Source: Candidatus Collierbacteria bacterium GW2011_GWB2_45_17
GTDB lineage: Bacteria; Patescibacteriota; Microgenomatia; UBA1400; MFAQ01
Length of the DNA: 47,566 nucleotides
NCBI GenBank assembly: GCA_001001485.1
Contig: LCKO01000002.1
Coordinates: forward strand, 1 to 47,566
Direction: 5' to 3'
This document shows positions 7,640 through 15,180 of the stretch, piece after piece. Numbering within the stretch: the first letter of the stretch is position 1; each line of letters begins with the position of its first letter. Both the position numbers and the translations under genes were made by a program. The notes under the pieces were generated by a model that saw only the letters and a program-made list of their open reading frames with translations, did no database searches and had not been told where the DNA came from.

Positions 7640-7903
7640 TCAAAGTAAATCTTTCAGCAAGCGATAGATTTCTTTTCGATGTCCAATCAACACGATAAAT
7701 GTCTCAGCAGGGGTTTTTTTATACACAATTCTATAATCCCCAACCCTTGTTCTGAAATAATTTTTATAACCACTCAATTTTTTCTCCTGATAAAGACTGG
7801 TTTCTGAATCCAAAGATCTAATTCGTTTATCTACAATTATCCTACTTACCTTCCCTAAGTCTGCTAATTGTTTCTCAGCTCTTCTAGAAATTAATATTTT
7901 CAT
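7640..7903 (-). CDS. RelE/ParE-family toxin
   Basis: An 87-residue basic protein of the RelE/YoeB/ParE fold. Typical features are the start MKILISRRAEKQLADLG, the middle GYKNYFRTRVGDYRIVYK (family pattern 'L.g..yRlRvGdyRviy') and the end VLIGHRKEIYRLL. RelE toxins cut mRNA on the ribosome; ParE relatives poison gyrase, and which applies is not clear. Its start overlaps the antitoxin stop by 4 nt (7900-7903), the standard antitoxin-first arrangement. Confidence 0.9.
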   Translation of the reverse strand: MKILISRRAEKQLADLGKVSRIIVDKRIRSLDSETSLYQEKKLSGYKNYFRTRVGDYRIVYKKTPAETFIVLIGHRKEIYRLLKDLL

Positions 7904-8139
7904 AAACCCAGTTCTCGAGCCACGTCTTCATAGCTTCGAGCCGTACTTAAATCCGTCTGTTCTATTGCTTTTTTGTCAATATCATCTTCTAGTTGAGCCA
8001 CCAATTTTTCAAAAATATCTATACCTACCAAATAAGCTTGGGTTTTGCTTCTTTTTTGTATCGCCACTGGATACTCGGCTGACTGGAGAATGATACTAGC
8101 AGGGTTAGTTTTGAGATCAGATATCGAAACATTTAACAT
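7900..8139 (-). CDS. Phd/YefM-type antitoxin
   Basis: A 79-residue protein beginning MLNVSISDLKTNPASIILQ, the N-terminal DNA-binding pattern of Phd/YefM antitoxins ('vs.sdlr.n....l..'), followed by PVAIQKRSKTQAYLVGIDIFEKL. The C-terminal part would wrap the toxin. I chose ATG 8139 because it starts the family domain and has TATAAT 6 nt upstream; the frame is open to 8196, but that would put the start beyond the promoter. Expected to bind and repress its own promoter, where an inverted repeat is present. Confidence 0.88.
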   Translation of the reverse strand: MLNVSISDLKTNPASIILQSAEYPVAIQKRSKTQAYLVGIDIFEKLVAQLEDDIDKKAIEQTDLSTARSYEDVARELGL

Positions 8140-8145
8140 AAATAG

Positions 8146-8175
8146 ATTATAACCACTAAACAGGTCTTTTGTCAA
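8146..8175 (-). promoter_or_regulatory. Promoter of the toxin-antitoxin pair
   Basis: On the minus strand TTGACA (8175-8170), an 18-nt spacer and TATAAT (8151-8146) are followed after 6 nt by the antitoxin ATG. This is near-consensus and predicts a leaderless transcript. The -35 box is inside the inverted repeat at 8159-8183. Confidence 0.8.
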
Positions 8176-8183
8176 GACCTGTT
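8159..8183. promoter_or_regulatory. Inverted repeat over the antitoxin -35 box; candidate operator
   Basis: Ten-base arms AACAGGTCTT / AAGACCTGTT surround TTGTC. The repeat covers the -35 element and touches the stop of the SpoIID-like gene. It may be the antitoxin/toxin autoregulatory operator, a terminator-like hairpin for the upstream gene (no U-run), or both. Confidence 0.5.
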
Positions 8184-9937
8184 TACTTCTTCTCAATATT
8201 AAACAGTCCGCTTTTCAAAGAAATCCACCCGGGAGCTCGAACGTTAAAAACACTCTTAAATTCCGAACCGGACATTTCCACCGATCCTTTGTTTGTCTCA
8301 AAACGAACATTGGCGGTATATCCTCCGTCTGAGTAAGTAACACTTACTCCACTTACACTACTATATCCACTACCCACACTCTCAGCTTTACTTCTCAATT
8401 CCTCAATACTATATGGATTATCACCACCACATCCACCCAAAGGTAAAACACGCGAGTCCGAACCATTTTTCAGCACTTTCCAAGCATTCAACAAATCCGC
8501 CATTTCCTCGGCGGTTAACCAAGGGTGGCTTCTGCCACAGCTATTACCGGATCTACTTTTATACCAAGCTTTATAAAACCACGGACTACCTGCAATTTTT
8601 TCATACGCTTGTGATGTCCAGCCACTTCTTCCATCCTTTGTATCCCAAAAGGCTGGAGTTTGATAACCATTTCCATCTTTACGATGAGCGAGAGCATCAT
8701 AGGATTCCTGATATCCACCGGAGGTGGACGCATACCAAGCTTTAATTATTTTTCCATCCTTTGTAAGGACCCAACCCTTTGTTGCATTCACCGCCTCCTC
8801 CCACTTTCCTCCCTTATCTGAATTTTTGTATACCTGACATCCTTGATCAGTACAAATATCTCCACCGGAACCTTCATTTGTCCAAGCTAGCGCATAAGTC
8901 CGTGCCGCTACAGCTTGAGCTTTCAGAGCCTCAAAACCTCCATCGTCACCCCAACTATTCGGAACTTCATAAATCCTTTTAGTGTAAGTCTCAATATCCA
9001 TCCGTCCATAACCTTTTACACCAATTTGTTTGCCGGGATCATAATCCTTTTTAATATCGATTCCTCCATAATATGCTCTCAAAATATCTTCAGCGTTCTG
9101 TCCGGACTTTGCTCTTCCATACGCCCCATACTGACTCATCCCCTTAAAGTGAGGAGCTCCGAAAGAAAATGTGGCAAAGGCCGGGGAAAAACCGGGATTA
9201 TAATCCGGTCGCGAAGCTGGGTCATCTGCTAATGGCACATCACCTACTGTGGTTGAAAAAGTTCCCTGTTTCTCTGCCAGTATGGCCGCTTGCTTGGCCG
9301 AAAGGGCGGCAATCTTTCCCGATAAATCACTCTGATATGTCTTAGCTTTTTTTACTTCCCCTTGAAAAAAACTGTTTTGCTTGTCAAGCTCAGTTTGTAG
9401 TTTTGCCAATTGTTCTTTTTGTTTTTCGAATGTTATTTTATCTTTCTCCAAGGTACCAATTTCCTGAACCAGATTTACGATTAACTGTTTATCTTTATCG
9501 TTACTCTCTTGTCTGTAGGCCAGTTCTCTTCGCGCCTCCCCCATACTCGTACTGGATAACAGACTTGCCCACAAAGGCTCGGATCGTAGACGAATATACA
9601 TTCCCCTAATCTTTATTGCCAACACTAAGTATTGCGTGGAGACTTTCTCACTTCTCTCTTTAATGCCCGCTTCTGTTGTTTTTAGTTTCGCCTGTGCTGT
9701 ATCTATCCCTCTTTGCAGTGCTACAATTTTTACTCCCAGTTTTTTTATCTCCGCCTCCAAAGGCGTTGTCGCCGCAAATGAAAGATCAAAACTCCGCTGT
9801 AAATCCTTTTTACACTCTTCAAGCTGACCGACATCGTTCATGTTTTCGGGGTTCGAGCAATCAATAGCCATCACCGACCTGAAGCCAGCAAAAAAACTCA
9901 ATAGAACTACCAATATCAGTAAATACCTCCACTTCAT
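8183..9937 (-). CDS. SpoIID/LytB-like cell wall protein with N-terminal coiled coil
   Basis: A 584-residue secreted protein. It has a signal peptide (MKWRYLLILVVLLSFFAGFRSVMA) and a long coiled coil (about 45-215) like those of wall-hydrolase regulators. A SpoIID/LytB domain follows (about 265-480), with FGAPHFKGMSQYGAYGRA, EALKAQAVAARTYAL, CQVYKN and WYASTSGG; these match the family's 'G.GHGvGMsQyGA', 'eAlkAqaVaaRTya' and 'STsGG' motifs. A C-terminal beta-rich domain ends the protein. SpoIID cleaves glycan strands, LytB enhances an amidase. It lies divergently from the first pilin-like gene, with both starts 38 nt apart. Confidence 0.88.
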   Translation of the reverse strand: MKWRYLLILVVLLSFFAGFRSVMAIDCSNPENMNDVGQLEECKKDLQRSFDLSFAATTPLEAEIKKLGVKIVALQRGIDTAQAKLKTTEAGIKERSEKVSTQYLVLAIKIRGMYIRLRSEPLWASLLSSTSMGEARRELAYRQESNDKDKQLIVNLVQEIGTLEKDKITFEKQKEQLAKLQTELDKQNSFFQGEVKKAKTYQSDLSGKIAALSAKQAAILAEKQGTFSTTVGDVPLADDPASRPDYNPGFSPAFATFSFGAPHFKGMSQYGAYGRAKSGQNAEDILRAYYGGIDIKKDYDPGKQIGVKGYGRMDIETYTKRIYEVPNSWGDDGGFEALKAQAVAARTYALAWTNEGSGGDICTDQGCQVYKNSDKGGKWEEAVNATKGWVLTKDGKIIKAWYASTSGGYQESYDALAHRKDGNGYQTPAFWDTKDGRSGWTSQAYEKIAGSPWFYKAWYKSRSGNSCGRSHPWLTAEEMADLLNAWKVLKNGSDSRVLPLGGCGGDNPYSIEELRSKAESVGSGYSSVSGVSVTYSDGGYTANVRFETNKGSVEMSGSEFKSVFNVRAPGWISLKSGLFNIEKK

Positions 9938-9975
9938 TACTTCTAGTTTAACCCATCATGTTAAAATTACCTTGA

Positions 9976-10377
9976 ATGAAATATCTTTTTCAACTTCTGA
10001 CATCATCTTTATTGCTACTACTTGTTTTTCTTTCTCCCCCTACTGCCTACACCGCTTTTGTCGGACCGAGTACTGGATGTGGAACCAATGAAGTAAATAC
10101 CGCTCTTGGCTGTATATCCACCTCTGTCGACACTACTGGTAACTCTTTCTTTGGATCCGTCATCAAAATTGCCGTTGGTTTAGGTGGCGGCCTGGCTCTT
10201 CTCCTGATGCTTTACGGGGTCTTTATTGTCACCACCTCCGCCGGTATCCCCGACAAACTTAAAGAAGGCCAAGAAGTTATCACCTCTGCCGTCTCCGGTC
10301 TCATTTTTATTATTCTTTCCGTCTTCCTCTTGAACCTAATTGGTATTAACATTTTGGGAATTCCTGGGTTATCATAA
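9976..10377 (+). CDS. Pilin-like small membrane protein 1 (VirB2/TrbC-like)
   Basis: 133 residues: a signal peptide (to about 28, ending PTAYTAF), then two transmembrane helices (about 60-85 and 101-125) joined by a short polar loop with TTSAGIPDKLKEGQEVITSAVSGL. That loop matches the 'SGGDK.k...Aq..i..a.iGl' loop of the paralogues downstream, though this copy is among the most divergent. VirB2/TrbC pilins have this two-helix plan and polymerise into a pilus or line a secretion channel. TAAAAT lies 8 nt before the ATG. Confidence 0.75.
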   Translation: MKYLFQLLTSSLLLLLVFLSPPTAYTAFVGPSTGCGTNEVNTALGCISTSVDTTGNSFFGSVIKIAVGLGGGLALLLMLYGVFIVTTSAGIPDKLKEGQEVITSAVSGLIFIILSVFLLNLIGINILGIPGLS

Positions 10378-10381
10378 AAAC

Positions 10382-10693
10382 ATGGACACTGTCAGTATTA
10401 GTACTCTTCCGAATCCGGCCACCGGCATTCCTCTAACCACCAACATCAGTGGTCTTTTAACCAAAGGCGGCGTCAATCTTCTAAATCTCGTCTTTATCCT
10501 TGCCGGCTTGTTCTTTTTTGTCAATCTGATCCTGGCCGGTTGGGACTTTATGCTTAGTTCCGGAGACGCTAAAAAGGTCGCCGCCGCCTCTGTCAGAATC
10601 ACCAACGGCTTCATCGGCATCATCATGACTCTTACTGCTTTCGTGGTTGTCCGCATTATTACCACCATGCTTGGTCTAGGTACCATTGTCTAG
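10382..10693 (+). CDS. Pilin-like small membrane protein 2
   Basis: 103 residues with two transmembrane helices (about 33-58 and 77-100) joined by the loop MLSSGDAKKVAAASVRITNGFIG. There is no obvious signal peptide. I chose ATG 10382, four bases after the previous stop; the in-frame ATG at 10340 would overlap the preceding gene. It is likely co-transcribed with pilin 1. Confidence 0.75.
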   Translation: MDTVSISTLPNPATGIPLTTNISGLLTKGGVNLLNLVFILAGLFFFVNLILAGWDFMLSSGDAKKVAAASVRITNGFIGIIMTLTAFVVVRIITTMLGLGTIV

Positions 10694-10695
10694 GC

Positions 10696-10701
10696 TATAA
10701 T
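10696..10701 (+). promoter_or_regulatory. -10 box of uppS, 7 nt before its ATG
   Basis: A perfect TATAAT just after the pilin 2 stop, with TTGGTC about 19 nt upstream as a weak -35. The distance predicts a transcript that begins at the uppS start codon. Confidence 0.6.
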
Positions 10702-10708
10702 TACCCCG

Positions 10709-11419
10709 ATGAATCCTCCTCTAAAACATGTCGCCATCATGATGGATGGCAATCGCCGTTGGGCCAGAGCCCGTGGGCTAGAGCCGGTCAAAGGTCACGA
10801 ATACGCCGCCAACCATACCATCGAACCGTTGATTGAAAAATGCGTTGACTTGGGTATTTCATACGTTACCTTTTGGGCTTTCTCCACCGAAAACTGGAAA
10901 AGAGACGAGGCCGAAGTCAAGGGCATCTTAGATATTTTTCGTATTGCCTTTGGTACTCTAGCCCTTCGTTTTATTAGTCGTGGAGCCAAGCTCCAAATTT
11001 TAGGCGACATGAGCCGTTTCCCGGAAGATATCGCCAAAAAAACTATCGAGATGATTTCCCGATCCTCCAAAAACAACAAAATCACCGTCTCTTTTGCTCT
11101 AAACTACGGTGGTCGTGACGAAATTCTTCGCGCCGTCAAAAAAATTATCACTGACAAAATTCCCGCCGAGCAAATCAATGAAGAAGTTTTTGCCAAACAT
11201 CTCGATACCATCGGCATGCCGGATCCGGACCTGGTTATTCGTACCGGCGGTGAAAGACGTACTTCCGGCTATCTCCCTTGGCAATCTGTCTACTCCGAAC
11301 TTTATTTTACGCCTGTTTTATTCCCTGACTTCACTCCCGACGAACTGGAAAAAGCTCTCGGCGACTTCGCTCAAAGGGATCGCCGTTTCGGCGGCGACTC
11401 CTCCCCAAAGGCGAAATAA
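10709..11419 (+). CDS. uppS: Undecaprenyl diphosphate synthase (isoprenyl transferase)
   Basis: A 236-residue cis-prenyltransferase that makes the C55 lipid carrier used for peptidoglycan and surface polysaccharides. Motifs: HVAIMMDGNRRWARARG (catalytic Asp13 and the DGNRRW signature), FWAFSTENWKR, FALNYGGRDEI, and the C-terminal GERRTSGYLPWQSVYSELYF. Full length. It stands alone on the plus strand between two pilin clusters and has its own promoter. Its 3' end may be overlapped by a minus-strand small gene. Confidence 0.96.
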   Translation: MNPPLKHVAIMMDGNRRWARARGLEPVKGHEYAANHTIEPLIEKCVDLGISYVTFWAFSTENWKRDEAEVKGILDIFRIAFGTLALRFISRGAKLQILGDMSRFPEDIAKKTIEMISRSSKNNKITVSFALNYGGRDEILRAVKKIITDKIPAEQINEEVFAKHLDTIGMPDPDLVIRTGGERRTSGYLPWQSVYSELYFTPVLFPDFTPDELEKALGDFAQRDRRFGGDSSPKAK

Positions 11420-11605
11420 AATCTCATTTGTCGTTCCTTCATCAAACCCTTTTCTTTCAAATTTCTCTCTAATTTGCTGATAACTCCCCACCAGAGGTAT
11501 CACCCCTCCGGGATATTTATAAATATTTAGATCTCGATGATTTAGTCTCTCTCCGGTAAAACGCATATTTGTCGGCTGTTCACGCCAGCGTCTCGGTATT
11601 TCCAT
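11318..11605 (-). CDS. Possible small protein downstream of the prenyl synthase gene, overlapping uppS
   Basis: A 95-residue frame beginning MEIPRRWREQPTNMRFTGER, not recognised. It has a good Shine-Dalgarno (GGAGG, about 15 nt upstream) and TAGGAT 7 nt before the ATG, and lies in the same direction as the upstream prenyl synthase gene. Against it, the last third (about 100 nt) is antisense to the uppS 3' end and could be a shadow. The first 62 residues lie in otherwise empty sequence and look protein-like. Confidence 0.4.
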   Translation of the reverse strand: MEIPRRWREQPTNMRFTGERLNHRDLNIYKYPGGVIPLVGSYQQIREKFERKGFDEGTTNEILFRLWGGVAAETAIPLSEVAESFFQFVGSEVRE

Positions 11606-11781
11606 AAAATCAATCCTAATCCTCCTTTTCTCCCAAACCCTCTCACCTTTTTTCCGCTACCAAATATGTCGACGGATGGTGCAGAAGGGCAAGCAAAAAG
11701 TCGCGCGGAGCGGATCCACCCCGCCGTGGCGGGGAAGGAGGTCGAGCACGTCTTTTTGCGCACTTCGAACCAAAACGGAGA
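11606..11781. other. Spacer with a CCCCGCC..GGCGGGG palindrome
   Basis: No convincing gene. It contains the palindrome CCCCGCCGTGGCGGGG near 11718-11733, which shares CCGCCGTGGCGG with the dispersed repeat at 15181-15216. It probably belongs to the same repeat family and may act as the hairpin at the end of the prenyl synthase transcript. Confidence 0.4.
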
Positions 11782-12894
11782 CTACATCTCCCTCTCCACC
11801 ATATACCTCTCAATTCCCTCCAGAAAATCAATCGCTTCGGCATTAAGTCCCCATGTTCGCAGTTTGGCGACAGTTTCCGCCGCTTTCTCAGCTAGTTTTC
11901 TGGACACTTCCACCGAATATTGATAAGCACCACTTTCTTTAATTGCCTTCTTTGCCTCTTCAATCTCTTCACTACTTGCCTTTTTCTTTCCCCACACTTT
12001 CATCACCGCTCTTTTTTGCTCTTCGTTTCCCTTCTCCATCACTTTTACTATCAACAGCGTTACCTTCCCTTGGAGCAGATCCGAGTTACTCGATTTTCCT
12101 GTCTTCTCTTCATCGCCATAAACTCCCAAGACGTCATCTTGCAGTTGAAACGCCACTCCTCCCTTCATCGCGTAATCTCGGAGAATAGTTAATATCTCTT
12201 CAGACAATCCTCCCAATATTCCTCCGATTATTAATGGATTTTCATAGGTATAAATCGCCGTCTTGGCTCTATGTAAACTCATCACCCCCTCCTCCGTCAA
12301 TTCACCAAGTCTTGCAAGACTCACGTCATAGGCTTGTCCAAAAGCCGTGTTCGTAATTCCCCGGAGCATCTGCTGCATAATTTTTTTTATTACTTCACCA
12401 TCAAATCCTGCCGTTAACACTCGCTCAAACCCCAAACACAAAACCACATCTCCAACATCAACCGCCATAGAATCTCCATAATGTTTATCCTCTTTTCCAA
12501 AAATCACCTGAGTAGTCGGTAAACCCCTTCTTACTTTATCCTGATCCATAAAATCGTCATGCATTAGTAGGGCGGTATGCACCATTTCCACTCCCTCCGC
12601 CACCCTCCACACTTTCTCCATTTCTGCCTTGAGTTCTTGATTCCTTGAGTTATTGAGTTCTTTTCCTAAGAGATATCCATAAATCACAAACGTAGCCCTG
12701 ACTCTTTTGGCCGGACGCAAATTGTGTTCTTTCGCGTGTTCCAGCATTTTTCGCACCAGTTCTTTTTGAGTTTCATTAAAACCAAAATCATTAGCCAATT
12801 CCTCTTCCCAATATTTCTCGAGCCTCACTCCGACTTCTTTGGCTATCTTTATCAGACTTTCTTTTGCGGCGATTCCCAAAGTATCTTTTACCAT
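11782..12894 (-). CDS. Polyprenyl diphosphate synthase (trans type, GGPP/FPP synthase-like)
   Basis: A 370-residue trans-isoprenyl diphosphate synthase that condenses IPP with allylic diphosphates. The first Asp-rich motif is MHDDFMDQDKVRRG and the second is QLQDDVLGVYGDEEKTGK. The product length cannot be read safely. Together with uppS it could supply allylic primers for C55 synthesis, or carotenoid precursors for the cyclase relic at the window start. I chose ATG 12894 (TAAAAT 7 nt upstream); the frame to 12951 runs through a dispersed repeat. A short insertion (KELNNSRNQELK) is encoded by an 8-nt-period repeat at 12628-12660. Confidence 0.92.
   Translation of the reverse strand: MVKDTLGIAAKESLIKIAKEVGVRLEKYWEEELANDFGFNETQKELVRKMLEHAKEHNLRPAKRVRATFVIYGYLLGKELNNSRNQELKAEMEKVWRVAEGVEMVHTALLMHDDFMDQDKVRRGLPTTQVIFGKEDKHYGDSMAVDVGDVVLCLGFERVLTAGFDGEVIKKIMQQMLRGITNTAFGQAYDVSLARLGELTEEGVMSLHRAKTAIYTYENPLIIGGILGGLSEEILTILRDYAMKGGVAFQLQDDVLGVYGDEEKTGKSSNSDLLQGKVTLLIVKVMEKGNEEQKRAVMKVWGKKKASSEEIEEAKKAIKESGAYQYSVEVSRKLAEKAAETVAKLRTWGLNAEAIDFLEGIERYMVEREM
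12628..12660. repeat. 8-nt-period repeat CTTGAGTT/CTTGATTC inside the prenyl synthase gene
   Basis: Successive octamers (TTGAGTTC, TTGATTCC, TTGAGTTA, TTGAGTTC) form a short degenerate tandem array. Matching arrays are at 32843-32871 and 40448-40480. Here it is in frame and antisense to the coding strand. Confidence 0.65.
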
Positions 12895-12924
12895 GTCTCG
12901 TATTTTACTGTAAAATGGCGTTAG

Positions 12925-12951
12925 CCATCCTCGACCTGATCGGGGATCCAT
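12925..12951. repeat. Dispersed CGACCTGATCGGGGATCCAT repeat
   Basis: It matches the element at 4299-4327 apart from a few bases (CCTGATCGGG core). It separates the divergent prenyl synthase and pilin 3 genes. Confidence 0.55.
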
Positions 12952-12958
12952 ACAAATT

Positions 12959-13270
12959 ATGACCAGACAAGTTCTTGCTATTGCCTTGGAAGATATTTAC
13001 GCCCCAGGCAAGGCTGTGGGCGGGCAAGGCGCCACCATTGCCACTCTCGCAAACCCCCTTATCGCCAATGTTTTAATCATCTCCGGTATCACGGCCTTTC
13101 TGGTTATCATCTTTGCCGGCTTTGCTTACATCTCAGCCAGTGGCGATAAAACAAAAACCGAGCAAGCTCAGAACATGCTAAACTATGGCATACTGGGATT
13201 ACTTGTTGTCGTGGCCGCCTTTGTCATCACTCGCATCATCGGCGCTGTCATCGGCTTCAAATTTTTCTAA
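12959..13270 (+). CDS. Pilin-like small membrane protein 3
   Basis: 103 residues. A short N-terminus is followed by two transmembrane helices (about 32-57 and 74-99) joined by SASGDKTKTEQAQNMLNYGI, the paralogue-family loop. First of six close tandem copies. The ATG lies just after a dispersed repeat; the context TACAAATTATG gives only a poor promoter match. Confidence 0.78.
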   Translation: MTRQVLAIALEDIYAPGKAVGGQGATIATLANPLIANVLIISGITAFLVIIFAGFAYISASGDKTKTEQAQNMLNYGILGLLVVVAAFVITRIIGAVIGFKFF

Positions 13271-13272
13271 AA

Positions 13273-13635
13273 ATGACCACTCTACTTCAATCAATCATCA
13301 AAAGTGCCTATGCCGCTGATGTAGTTGGCATCATCGACGTTCCGACCGGCGTTCCCTCCGCCACCACCGATACCACTAATATCATCAGCGCTGTTGTCCG
13401 TTTCATTGTGGTCATTGGCGGGATCTTTGCTCTCTGGCAGTTCCTTACCGGTGGCCTGGCTTTTATTACTTCCGCCGGAGACAAAGGTAAACTCACCGAG
13501 GCTCAAAACAAAATTCAGATGAGTCTTGTCGGCCTCGTCATCATCGCCGCTAGTTTTATCATCATCGCCATCATCAGCAAGATTCTCTTTGGAGATTTTA
13601 CTGCCATTTTGGCTCCTAAATTAAAGTCTATCTAA
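13273..13635 (+). CDS. Pilin-like small membrane protein 4
   Basis: 120 residues. The N-terminus is possibly a signal sequence ending at SAYAADV, then two transmembrane helices (about 38-62 and 83-108) joined by TSAGDKGKLTEAQNKIQMSL. It starts 2 nt after the pilin 3 stop with no Shine-Dalgarno, so translation probably continues by coupling. Confidence 0.78.
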   Translation: MTTLLQSIIKSAYAADVVGIIDVPTGVPSATTDTTNIISAVVRFIVVIGGIFALWQFLTGGLAFITSAGDKGKLTEAQNKIQMSLVGLVIIAASFIIIAIISKILFGDFTAILAPKLKSI

Positions 13636-13638
13636 ATT

Positions 13639-14007
13639 ATGATTAAGTTTATTCCTACCATTCACGCCGCCGATATTCCTCTTGGCAGTGGTATTACCGG
13701 CACCGGCCCTTTTCAAGCTGTTCTGGATCAAGGCGCCACCCAAACTCAGCTCGGCACTCTCCTCTCCAACCTCATCACCACCATCACCGTCGTCGGCAGC
13801 CTGGCTTTCGTCGTCTACTTTACTATTGGTGGGCTTAAGTGGATCACGGCCGGAGGCGACAAAGCTAAGGTTAGTGAAGCCCAAACCCAGATGACGCAGG
13901 CCGCCATTGGCCTGATTGTTATCGTTGTTTCTTTCTTTATCATCGGCATCGTCGGCGCTGTCCTTGGTATTGATATTCTTAATCCTTTCAAAACATTATT
14001 TGGCTAA
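13639..14007 (+). CDS. Pilin-like small membrane protein 5
   Basis: 122 residues with the family plan: an N-terminal segment with an HAADIP motif, helix one (about 48-70), the loop TAGGDKAKVSEAQTQMTQAAIGL, and helix two (about 92-115). It starts 3 nt after the previous stop. The loop is close to the paralogue consensus. Confidence 0.78.
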   Translation: MIKFIPTIHAADIPLGSGITGTGPFQAVLDQGATQTQLGTLLSNLITTITVVGSLAFVVYFTIGGLKWITAGGDKAKVSEAQTQMTQAAIGLIVIVVSFFIIGIVGAVLGIDILNPFKTLFG

Positions 14008-14014
14008 AACTTAA

Positions 14015-14344
14015 ATGCTACTCGCCCAAAACGAAATCATCAACAAAGCTATTTCCGGCTCCGTTCCCACCGATCCTGGTAAGGGCTTAGCTTTTTACAT
14101 CGCCGCCCTTTGGCAAACGGTCGTTACCGTTGGTGGCATTGCTTTTATTATCTATCTTGTCTGGGGAGGCATCGAATACTTAACTTCTGGAGGAGACAAG
14201 GGTCGCATCGACGACGCCCAGAAAAAAATCACCAGCTCGGTTATCGGCATCGTGATTCTTATCTCTTCCTACGCCATCACTTACTTTATCCAGCAAGTCT
14301 TCAAAATTAATATTCTCAAGCCGGTTTTCCCGAGCGCCTTATGA
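14015..14344 (+). CDS. Pilin-like small membrane protein 6
   Basis: 109 residues. Helix one (about 27-52) contains YLVWGGIEYL, then TSGGDKGRIDDAQKKITSSVIGI and helix two (about 76-100). The stop overlaps the start of pilin 7 by 4 nt (ATGA), a coupled pair. This copy and pilins 7 and 8 give the clearest family signature: WGG.EYLTSGGDK.....AQ..I....IG. Confidence 0.8.
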   Translation: MLLAQNEIINKAISGSVPTDPGKGLAFYIAALWQTVVTVGGIAFIIYLVWGGIEYLTSGGDKGRIDDAQKKITSSVIGIVILISSYAITYFIQQVFKINILKPVFPSAL

Positions 14345-14703
14345 CCATCAAGATTATTTCCTCAGCCCTCGCCGCCGCCGACATCGAGCTCCCTATCGGT
14401 GAAAATGTCACCAAAAACAATTTTTTTGGCTATACCTGTATCGGACACCTGGTCAGCAATCTGGTTAGCGCCGCTTTTATTATCTCCGGTATCGCTTTCT
14501 TTGTTTATTTAGTCTGGGGAGGCGTCGAATATCTTATTTCCGGAGGCGACAAATCTAAAGTCGAAACGGCTCAGAAACGTATTTCCGCCGCTCTTATTGG
14601 TCTCGCTATCGTCGCCAGTAGTTACGCCGTCTACATGCTTGTTCTCGAATTCTTCGGTATTAATCTGGACGCTTTATGTACCGCCAACCCACTAGGCAAT
14701 TGA
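14341..14703 (+). CDS. Pilin-like small membrane protein 7
   Basis: 120 residues. The N-terminus has an alanine-rich possible cleavage site (SSALAAADIEL), helix one includes VYLVWGGVEYLISGGDKSK, the loop continues VETAQKRISAALIGL, and helix two spans about 86-110. Two cysteines (about 30 and 114) are not shared with the other copies and could form a disulfide outside the cell (inference). Confidence 0.8.
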   Translation: MTIKIISSALAAADIELPIGENVTKNNFFGYTCIGHLVSNLVSAAFIISGIAFFVYLVWGGVEYLISGGDKSKVETAQKRISAALIGLAIVASSYAVYMLVLEFFGINLDALCTANPLGN

Positions 14704-14726
14704 CAAACTCAGAAATAGTTTATAAT
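14700..14726 (+). promoter_or_regulatory. Promoter for pilin 8
   Basis: TTGACA (14700-14705) overlaps the stop of pilin 7, and TATAAT is at 14721-14726; the 15-nt spacer is short, and AT-rich overlapping boxes could shift it to 17-18. The ATG is about 40 nt further, so this unit, unlike most here, has a real 5' leader. Confidence 0.6.
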
Positions 14727-14766
14727 AATAACTTAGTTAGAAGAAAATTATTAACCAACAAAAAAT

Positions 14767-15105
14767 ATGTCCCTAATTTCACAAGTCTACGCCGCCGGTA
14801 CCATTGGTGTCCCCCAACCCACCGGTATGAAGATCACCGATATTGGTGTTCTTATCTCCCGTATCATCTCGGTTGCCTTTATCTTTGCCGGTATCCTTAC
14901 TTTTGGATTTCTAGTCTACGGTGGTATTGAATGGCTCACCTCAGGTGGTGACAAGGCCAAGACCGAATCAGCCAGAAACCGCATCACCGCCGCCGTCGTC
15001 GGTCTAGCCATCGTCGCCGCTTCCTGGGCCCTAATGCAACTTCTTTCTTACTTCTTCGGCATTGACGTCTTCTCCGGCAACATCAACATCCCCAAGCCGT
15101 ATTAA
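14767..15105 (+). CDS. Pilin-like small membrane protein 8
   Basis: 112 residues. The N-terminus MSLISQVYAAGTIG resembles a short signal sequence ending AYAA-like, helix one (about 28-52) includes FLVYGGIEWL, the loop is TSGGDKAKTESARNRITAAVVGL, and helix two is about 75-98. It has its own promoter and is followed by a strong terminator, so it can be expressed apart from the upstream copies and may be the major subunit. Confidence 0.8.
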   Translation: MSLISQVYAAGTIGVPQPTGMKITDIGVLISRIISVAFIFAGILTFGFLVYGGIEWLTSGGDKAKTESARNRITAAVVGLAIVAASWALMQLLSYFFGIDVFSGNINIPKPY

Positions 15106-15115
15106 GAATTTACCC

Positions 15116-15139
15116 GTAGGGGTTTGGTTCACCAAACCC
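15116..15139. repeat. GTAGGGG-type palindromic repeat
   Basis: GTAGGGG runs into a hairpin GGGTTTGG / CCAAACCC. Same frame (GTAGGGG...CCC) as the copies at 2681-2705 and 44123-44146, with a different palindromic core. Confidence 0.65.
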
Positions 15140-15152
15140 GCTTAACAAAACT

Positions 15153-15172
15153 CCGCCGAAGGGCGGTTTTTT
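15153..15172 (+). terminator. Rho-independent terminator after pilin 8
   Basis: CCGCC - GAAG - GGCGG followed by six T: a compact GC stem, tetraloop and U-run, about 48 nt after the pilin 8 stop. The clearest intrinsic terminator outside the T-box leader. Confidence 0.85.
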
Positions 15173-15180
15173 GTACGTCG

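Noticed and set aside
12628-12660. Octamer array considered as a CRISPR or minisatellite
   Set aside because: No spacers and units of only 8 nt; no cas genes in the window. Kept only as a short tandem repeat.
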